The notes under the pieces: model-generated
Seen by the model: the letters and a program-made list of their open reading frames with translations, nothing else
Database searches by the model: none
Told to the model about the DNA's origin: nothing
Made by a program: the position numbers and the translations under genes
Assembly (NCBI GenBank): GCA_023053685.1
Contig: JALIGW010000014.1
Span: forward strand, 17,331,308 to 17,395,307
DNA: 64,000 bases
Origin: Diadophis punctatus similis
Lineage: Eukaryota; Chordata; Lepidosauria; Squamata; Dipsadidae
Direction: 5' to 3'
Shown here: positions 57,812 through 64,000 of the stretch, piece by piece
Layout of the letters: the number at the start of each line of letters is the position of its first letter
How positions within the stretch are numbered: the stretch's first letter is position 1

Positions 57812-57830
<19 letters not shown>
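57340..57830 (+). mobile_element. Non-LTR LINE 3' region
   Basis: Degraded coding sequence (GACCAGGTTACCTCCGGGAC, TGGAACCAACTTCCCCCAGA, GGAAAGCCTGACATTAAGAC) is followed by TGTTGTACGCCGCCCTGAGT, GGGAGTAGGGCGGCATAG and an AATAAATA tail. The same end occurs at 19797-20095 and in reverse at 50578-50640. It is L2- or CR1-like, clade uncertain. Confidence 0.65.
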
Positions 57831-57882
<52 letters not shown>

Positions 57883-57926
57883 ACAAACAAACAAACAAAC
57901 AAACAAACAAACAAACAAACAAACAA
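57811..57926. repeat. (AAAT)n then (AAAC)n microsatellite
   Basis: About 18 AAAT units change to about 11 AAAC units. It is the expanded tail of the LINE 3' end. Confidence 0.96.
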
Positions 57927-59100
57927 AGCAAAATTCTTTTCTATAGAAATTTGGGTGTGTTTCTACCCATGGCTTTCAGGGCTGCCCACTTTCTTTTTAG
58001 TGGTTAAGGTGGTTGACATGTCATGCCTTCAGGCAATTTTTTAGTTTTCCTCAGCACTGGTGCATCTTCAGTCGATACTGGAGTTGTACTTCATTCACTT
58101 CCGGAGTCTGTAGGGAACTGAACCCAGATGTCTTGAGCTCTGGAAGTTAGCGTTTGGAAGTCCCTGGAGACATTTGAGACGATGTATTCACCACAGATAG
58201 AATGAAACCTGCTTAGGTGGTCTTGTTGGCCTCTCCTTTTCCAGAACATTATTTCTGGAAATGTCTAAAATTCCAATAATAAGGAAGATGATCAAGCACC
58301 AATTGAAAATGTGATAACATTTGATGACAATTCTGCAGACACTGACAGTGGTCTATTGCAGCTTTTCTCAATCTTGTCAACTTTACGATGTGTGGACTTC
58401 AACTTCACAGCTTGTGTTAACTTGAGATAAGGTTCAATCCGTCCGATTACTACTATGTTAAGGAAGAATTCCCCATAGAGGCGATATTTGGATCTTTTAC
58501 TTGGAATTCAAACAATTAGAAATAAAACCGAGATTAAATGTCTAATAGAAAATATTTATTTCAGTACAAAAACAATAAATCCTGAATAATCTACATTTTT
58601 GCTAAGTAACACAACCTTCCTGTTCGGAAGGCACATCAGAAGAAGAATGATTAATGGTGGATTAGGAATGTAGACATGCGCAAACATCATATCACATGTT
58701 CTGCTTATATTGGGAAGTACCATAATATTAGAATAGGGGTGCATCACCCTGCATAGACTCACAACTGACAATATTCACATCGTGACAGCTTGGCTGCCCG
58801 GGGAATTCTGGGAGTTGAAGTCCACACATCTTAAAGTTGACAAGGTTGGGAAACACTGGTTTGTGATATTGTGCCACACCACCCTAGAAGCAAACTGATC
58901 CTGGTGATCTCTTTCAGAGGAGTTGTGTCAGTCCTGCCTCAACTTGATCCTTTAAGCAAGAATGATCCTCGACTCCATTTGTTGAGAAAGGTATAGTTTA
59001 CTAAAGGTCAAGTGAAATACAGTAGAGCAAAGTCAGAACTGAGATTCCTGTGGCCAGATCCCTAGGAATAAGTTTTCCCCTTCCAGGCATTTCCCATTGC
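57927..59100. other. EFNB1 5' flank with split MITE remnants
   Basis: A left-arm remnant of the palindromic MITE lies at 58360-58412 (TTTTCTCAATCTTGTCAACT) and a right-arm remnant at 58786-58859 (GAATTCTGGGAGTTGAAGTC to GGGAAACACTGG). They may be two arms of one copy split by about 370 bp of unknown sequence. The rest is unrecognised. Confidence 0.5.
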
Positions 59101-59350
59101 TGCTTCCCTAAGGTGACCAGACGTCCCGCTTTTGGCGGGACAGACATGCTTTTCAAGCGTGTGTCCCGCGTCCCGCATTCTTTCCAAAAAGTCACGCTTT
59201 TTTGGAAAGAATGCCGAAACAGCGGGACGTCTGATCACCTTATTCTAACAGTACAGAGTTTGTTTTCCTTTTCTTTGACCGATCCATTAGCGTTAGCCTA
59301 TCGCCCCTCGTCAAATGACTTGAAAGGCTGTTCCCAACCAGTCCGCCCGC

Positions 59351-59432
59351 GGAGAATGCCGGAACCTGTAGTCTAGCCTCGAACTCAGCCCTACGGGCAG
59401 CGTCATCTGAAGAACTACAACTCCCGGCAGCA
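59351..59432. promoter_or_regulatory. Pair of ZNF143/SBS-like motifs inside element 2
   Basis: On the plus strand ACTACAACTCCCGGCAGCA (59414-59432) keeps the full ACTACAACTCCC core of the SBS motif bound by ZNF143. On the minus strand ACTACAGGTTCCGGCATTC (59354-59372) is a weaker match facing away. Such motifs are typical of housekeeping and bidirectional CpG promoters. Binding is inferred. Confidence 0.5.
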
Positions 59433-59477
59433 CTCCGCTGTTTCGGATGAAAAAGCTTTCGGGAGAAGCAAAAGGCA

Positions 59478-59594
59478 ATGGCGGCAGATGTTCAAGACGG
59501 CGGAGGAGGACGTGGTGCATCTCACGGAGAGCTTTTGAGGGGGCGACGCTGTTTGCCTCCCACCCCCCAGCCGTCGGCTGCAGGAGACCAGTGA
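59478..59594 (+). pseudogene. Candidate captured first exon start
   Basis: About 50 bases after the second SBS-like motif, ATG at 59478 opens a frame of 38 codons reading MAADVQDGGGGRGASHGELL and on to a stop. A second ATG at 59488 gives MFKTAEEDVVHLTESF before a stop. Either could be the coding start of the gene whose promoter was copied. I do not recognise the protein and see no convincing donor, so coding status is uncertain. Confidence 0.35.
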
Positions 59595-60287
59595 CTAGCC
59601 GGCGCCGTTAGAAGAGGCGGGGCTTTGCACAAGCAGTCCCTGTGCAAGGGAGCCGTTGCACGCTCGGATCGCCCTGTAGGTGCAAGGAAGAGTGGGCATA
59701 GCTGGCAGGTGGGTGGAAGGTTTATGGCTTCGAGGTGTGCGTGTGATTTGAATAGCAGGAGTCTGTGCAACCCACACGTCTGTGTGGAAGAAAAGTGGCG
59801 GGGGAAATGGGTAAGGCGTGGGAGCAGTTGTGCAAACGGGGGGAGGTGGCTCACATTTGAGCTTCGAGCCGAGGCTTGTGCAACGCTCGTGCCTCCCCCT
59901 TCCCTCCATCGTGGGGCCAGGGTCCTTAATGGGTGGGGTGGTGGTGGGTGAATTGGGCTTGGCCAAAAAAACCCAAAAAAACAGGGTGCCCCGAGGGAGC
60001 ACTCTTCTGGCTGGCCGCCTGAGATGGAGCCGAGCTGTTCTGGGCAAGGAAGAGCCTCCTGGCTTGCTTCACTGCCGGCTCCCAAAGGGGAGGCGGGAGG
60101 CGAGGAAAGGCCTCCCACCTCCCCCCCCCCCTGGACGCTGACATTTGCGTTCTTTTGCCCTCTGCGCATGCGCAGCGTTCTGCGCATGCGCAGAGGGCAA
60201 AACTCAAATGGCAGCGTCCAGGCGGGCCCACCCCCCGTCAATGGTGTCCTGCTTTAAAAAAAAAAATCTGGTCACTTTATGCTTCCC

Positions 60288-61044
60288 CCAACTTTCAATC
60301 AATTTCAAAAGAGATGTTTTTGAACTATCACTCTGAGTTTAGGCTGCCTTTCAGCTGCATTCTTCTCCCGGGAAACGACCTTGAGGATCTGAGAAGCAAA
60401 CCTATTTCCATCCGTTTCACTTTCCCCCCAAAGCATTCGCAAACCCCCCTTCCACCCTCCCCCAGGATCCATGGCAGACTGGCATTGAATGATAGCAGAG
60501 CGCAGGCCTGAGGTGGCAGTCCTCACATGCTCTTTAAAAATCAGAGAATCAAATTTAGTTGACATTTAAAATAACAGTAACGATAAAATTAAAAGCCTTC
60601 ATTTATTTTGCTGCTTTTAGAGAATGTGGGTTAAATGTTGAAGGGCAGACACATCACACAATCAACTTTTCATTGTTGCGCCAAGCTGTGCATTAACCTC
60701 ATGTGCCACCACGGGGCAGCATCTGCCTGCTGCCCAGCTGGGTGGGAAAAATATCCCTCAACTCCCTTCTGTAGTTCGTTTCAGACAATAAAAGTTGAAG
60801 CCTGGAGATGATCATTCAGTAATCAAAAATGTAATTGGTAAACGTGGATGAAAGAGCAGTCTGGTTAGCTGTGGGTAGTCCTTGTTTAGCAACCAGGATT
60901 GGGAGCAACAACTTGGTCATTTAAAGAGTCCCTGAGTGGAACCGTGACAGGGCTTATAACTTCAGCTTTCCTTTACTGATTTATTTTTCTGTTTTGGGGT
61001 TCTTTGTCGTTTTAATACCAGTTCTTTGTAATTTTACCCAATTT
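60288..61044. other. EFNB1 5' flank, mostly unrecognised
   Basis: A short CAGGTAGTCC-type remnant lies at about 60870-60960 (GTGGGTAGTCCTTGTTTAGC). No exon is seen. Confidence 0.35.
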
Positions 61045-61288
61045 TACCACGGTGGCACAGTGGTTAGAATGCGGTACTGCAGGCTAATTCTGCTGACTGC
61101 CGGCTGACTGCAATTTGGGAGTTCGAATCTCACCAGGCTCAAGGTTGACTCAGCCTTCCATCCTTCCGAGGTCAGTAAAACGAGGACCCAGATTGTTGGG
61201 GGCAATAAGCTGACTCCGTAAGCCGCTCAGAGAGGGCTGGAAAGCACCGTGAAGCGGTATATAAGTCTAAGTGCTACTGCTATTTTAG
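61045..61288 (+). mobile_element. Sauria-type SINE
   Basis: CACGGTGGCACAGTGGTTAG to AAGCGGTATATAAGTCTAAG, with GTTCGAATCTC as the B-box-like block. It is the best preserved copy in the window. Confidence 0.9.
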
Positions 61289-61854
61289 TTTATCAGGTTT
61301 TTTAATTTTTATTTCTGTTTTAGTGCAATTGATATGATATTAGTTAAATGTTGGTCTGTGGCCAAGATAAAATTGATTGATTGCTTTACAAGGAGGTCAT
61401 AAATGTGAGGATTGGTTGCAAAGTTGCTTTTCCATCACCACTGTAGCTGCAGATGGTTGCTAAATGAGGCGGTTGCTAAATGAGGCCTGCCTGTATCCCT
61501 TCTCAGAAATTATCACCCCTCAAGGCCACCCTCTGTCATGCTTAGAATTGTCCATGGAGAAATTGAGAGAGCCACCAGGAGCAGCAAAGACTCATGAACC
61601 CTCCAGCTCTATTGGAGAAATGAAACAAATCCCGTTAATTCATTGAGACGGAGCTCTGAATGCTGGCACTGCAGTTGGTACCGATGGTTTTTTGGGTGTA
61701 TCTGGCTGAGATTTCTTTGGGGTGTCATGGGACGCAATCGGCGTACCTCCAAATTTTATCAAGTTTTAATCTCTGACACTCATCTAGCGATCTGAACCAG
61801 CTGCCATTTTTAAGAAATTTTGCCTCTGTTTAGCTGGATTGCTCCCTACAGAAT
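61289..61854. other. EFNB1 5' flank, mostly unrecognised
   Basis: A CAGGTAGTCC-type remnant lies at about 61380-61495 (GTCATAAATGTGAGGATTGG to AATGAGGCCTGCCTGTA). The remainder is unrecognised. Confidence 0.35.
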
Positions 61855-62330
61855 GGAATGGAATGCAATGCAATGGGCCTTGAAGGTCTTCTAGTCCAGC
61901 CCCATGCTCAAGCAGAAGAACCTATACCATTAGAGCCAAGGTGGCGCAGTGGTTAAAATGCAGCACTGCAGTTCAGCAGTTCGAATCTCACCAGGCTCAA
62001 GGTTGACTCAGCCTTCCATCCTTCCATCCTTCTGAGGTGGGTAAAATGAGGACCCAGATTGTTGGGGGCAAGAGGCTGACCACTTAGAGAGGGCTGTAAA
62101 GCTCTATGAAGCGGTATATAAGTCTAAGTGCTATTGCTATTTTAGATAAGTGACTGTCCAGTCTCTTCTTAAAAACCTGCAGTGATGAAGCGCCCACAAT
62201 TTCTGGAAACAAGCTGTTCCACTGATTGATTGTTCTACTATTAGGATGTTTCTCCTTAATTCCATTTTGCTTCTCTCCTTGATTAGCTTCCATCCATTGT
62301 TTCTTGTCCTGCCTTTTCACCTTCAGGGTT
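61855..62330 (-). mobile_element. CR1 LINE 3' end interrupted by a SINE
   Basis: The first part (61855-61931) ends AACCTATACCATTA. After the SINE the match resumes at TAGATAAGTGACTGTCCAGT and runs to TTTCTTGTCCTGCC. Confidence 0.82.
61932..62144 (+). mobile_element. Sauria-type SINE nested in CR1
   Basis: GAGCCAAGGTGGCGCAGTGG to AAGCGGTATATAAGTCTAAG. Part of the head is deleted (GCAGCACTGCAGTTCAGCAG). Confidence 0.88.
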
Positions 62331-62534
62331 ATAATGGACAGCAGTCTGAGGCTTATGGCATGTTTGTGAGTCAGCCATATTTTCACCCCTTTAAAAATTC
62401 TGGGCCAGTGGATAATAGAAAAGGGGGGGGGGGGCGAGTTGAGGGAACCGGGGGCAACCAGAACTCCAAGGAATTGGTCTGCGGAAAATAAGTCTAGGAA
62501 GAAAGGTGCATTACATTACATTACATTACATTAA
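62331..62534. other. Unrecognised spacer with (TTACA)n
   Basis: A G homopolymer lies at about 62424-62434 and a short TTACA pentamer run at about 62510-62533. Nothing else is recognised. Confidence 0.5.
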
Positions 62535-62780
62535 GAGAGCCGAGATGGCGCAGCGGTTAGAGGGCAGTACTGCAGGCCACTTTAGCTGACTGTGATCCGC
62601 AGATCAGCGGTTCAAATCTCACCGGCTCAAGGTTGACTCAGCCTTCCATCCTTCCGAGGTAGGTAAAATGAGGACCCAGATTGTTGGGAGCAATATAAAT
62701 ATATATTGCTTAATGGTGTAAACCGCTTAGAGAGTACCTGCACTGTGGGGCGGTATATAAATCTCATAAATAAAATAAAT
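62535..62780 (+). mobile_element. SINE with an alternative 3' tail
   Basis: The head AGAGCCGAGATGGCGCAGCG and body CTCAAGGTTGACTCAGCC match the Sauria-type copies. The 3' end GGGGCGGTATATAAATCTC followed by AATAAAATAAAT differs from the AAGCGGTATATAAGTC ending of the others, so it is a subfamily with another LINE-type tail. Confidence 0.8.
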
Positions 62781-62912
62781 TGGAACTTTGGTACTGTAAT
62801 TCTTTCTACTACGTAAGCCCTGCCATTTATTTTTCCATGCAGACTCAGCATTTGTTTGAACTTAAGCCGTTATGCACAGCCCATGAATGAAAAAAACTAC
62901 TACTGTTTAAAA

Positions 62913-63390
62913 CAGGGGTCGGGAACCTATGGCTCGTGAGCCAGATGTGGCTCTTTTGATGACTGCATATGGCTCGCAGCAGGGGTGAAATCCTCCCGGT
63001 TCGCCCGGGCCAGTCCTTCGGCGTATAGCCGATGGAACTGGCGGCGGTTGCGGCGCGGAGCTTCTCCTGCCCGCTTTCCCGTCCCGGCTGAACACAATCA
63101 CCGCTTTCCCGTCCCGGCTGACCACAATCATTTGGGTTATTTTTCCCTCTGTGCATGCGCGCGCATGCACAGAGGGAAAAATAACCCAAATGGCGGCGTT
63201 CAGCCGGGACGGGGGAGCTAAAAAACGGCCATGGCCACATCCCCGCCGTTCTCCAGCCAAGCGGCTGAAGAAGCCCCAGAGCCCCGCCGCCAACCTGCGT
63301 CTCCTGCTGGGAAGGAGCCTCTGTCGCTGTCTCTCGCGGGGTTCCAGCCACCCGACTGAGTCCCTGACCGCGGCACCGGCAGGGTTAATG
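62913..63390 (+). mobile_element. Nested hAT-like left ends and hairpins
   Basis: CAGGGGTCGGGAACCTATGG (62913) is a hAT-type left end. A second one, CAGGGGTGAAATCCTCCC, starts at 62980. CCGCTTTCCCGTCCCGGCTG occurs twice in tandem (63070-63120). A hairpin follows at about 63107-63216 with TGTGCATGCGCGCGCATGCA at its tip. The right ends are beyond the window. Confidence 0.65.
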
Positions 63391-64000
63391 CGTATGGGAG
63401 AGGAGAGAGAGCGCTACCGCCGCCGCTGCTACTTTCACCGCTTCGATATTTCTTTGGTGGGCGCGCGCGGGAGGGACCATGGAGCAGAGGCGCCCGGCAG
63501 CTTAAGGCAAGAGGCGGGTGGGAGACGCGGGCAGGAGCCTGTCGCCGCCGCCGCCACTTCTGGCATCCCCACGCCTCTCACCCCGCTCGCCGGGTGCCTC
63601 TGCTCAGCGGTCCCTCCTGCGGAGGCCCACCAAAGAAATATTGGAGCAGCGCAGCGGCGGCGGTAGCGCGCTCTCTCCTTCCCTCCCGCGAGGGAAGGAG
63701 AGAGCGCGCTACCGCCGCCGCTGCGCTGCTCCAATATTTCTTTGGTGGGCCTCCGCAGGAGGGACCGCTGAGCAGAGGCACCCGGCGAGCGGGGTGAGAG
63801 GCGTGGGAATGCCAGAAGTGGCGGCGGCGGCGACAGGCTCCTACCCGCGTCTCCCACCCACCTCTTGCCTTAAGCTGCCGGGCGCCTCTGCTCCATGGTC
63901 CCTCCCGCACGCGCCCACCAAAGAAATATCGGAGTGGTGAAAGTAGCAGCGGCGGCGGTAGCGCGCTCTCTCCTTCCCTCCCTGCATGGGAGGGAAGGAG
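63391..64000. repeat. Multi-level GC-rich palindrome, open at the window edge
   Basis: Sequence left of a centre at about 63687 is repeated as its reverse complement to the right for about 300 bp with few differences. Each half is itself an imperfect inverted repeat (63410-63503 pairs with about 63585-63675). A further centre with TCCCTCCCTGCATGGGAGGGA begins at about 63973. Centres are therefore about 145 bp apart. Overlapping frames on both strands are mirror images and are not genes. Confidence 0.9.

Larger units (their letters stand above)
59109..60279 (+). mobile_element. 1.17-kb TIR element carrying a captured promoter (element 2)
   Basis: The element runs from TAAGGTGACCAGACGTCCCG to ATCTGGTCACTTTA and is flanked by perfect 8-bp duplications TGCTTCCC (59101-59108 and 60280-60287). 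Its left end equals the right end of element 1 reversed (CGTCCCG, TTTTGGCGGGACAGAC, GTCCCGCGTCCCGC), and its right end equals the left end of element 1 reversed (GTCAATGGTGTCCTG). A hairpin at 60131-60221 contains CTGCGCATGCGCAG twice. The interior (59242-60130) is GC-rich, promoter-like and different from element 1. No transposase is present. Confidence 0.88.

Noticed and set aside
63435..63940. Two 140-residue frames on opposite strands with nearly the same protein
   Set aside because: They are mirror readings of the same palindrome and carry no known domain.

Overview
The window is nuclear DNA from a vertebrate, almost certainly a squamate reptile (a snake is my best guess). The evidence is a spliced ephrin gene with vertebrate splice sites, many CR1 LINE fragments, tRNA-derived SINEs whose 3' ends look like BovB LINE tails (the Sauria SINE type), R4/Dong-like, L1-like and RTE-like LINE pieces, very many hAT-type miniature elements, and frequent microsatellites. 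No prokaryotic features are present.

The only host gene I can support is EFNB1 (ephrin-B1) on the minus strand. Exon 1, with the start codon and signal peptide, lies at 43593-43726 inside a CpG island (about 42880-44460). Exon 2, most of the receptor-binding domain, lies at 1929-2206. The phases match exactly (AA|G), which defines an intron 1 of about 41.4 kb (2207-43592). Positions 1-1928 are intron 2, and the later exons lie outside the window. Positions from about 44.1 kb to the end are the 5' flank of EFNB1, where I recognise no complete gene.

Intron 1 and the flank are mostly transposon-derived. The commonest item is a 70-145 bp palindromic hAT-type MITE with about 20 copies. Most copies are flanked by visible 8-bp target duplications centred on TA. 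Other hAT-like elements of 250-640 bp, a roughly 390-bp TA-flanked element, CR1 fragments on both strands and nested SINEs fill much of the rest. The stretch 35.95-38.08 kb is AT-rich and nearly free of recognised repeats, so it is the best place in the intron to look for conserved regulatory DNA.

The most interesting region is 55.7-60.3 kb. Two non-autonomous DNA transposons of about 1.2 kb (55759-57019 and 59109-60279) lie in opposite orientation, share both termini, and each has a perfect 8-bp target duplication. Their GC-rich interiors differ and look like captured host gene 5' ends. One carries the first-exon motif of a TruB-type pseudouridine synthase (TRUB2-like) plus a second possible first exon. 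The other carries a promoter-like segment with two ZNF143/SBS-like motifs facing apart and a well-placed ATG. This resembles Pack-type gene capture, here acting on CpG-island promoters. At 63.39-64.0 kb a GC-rich, multi-level palindrome with arms of about 300 bp runs off the window edge.
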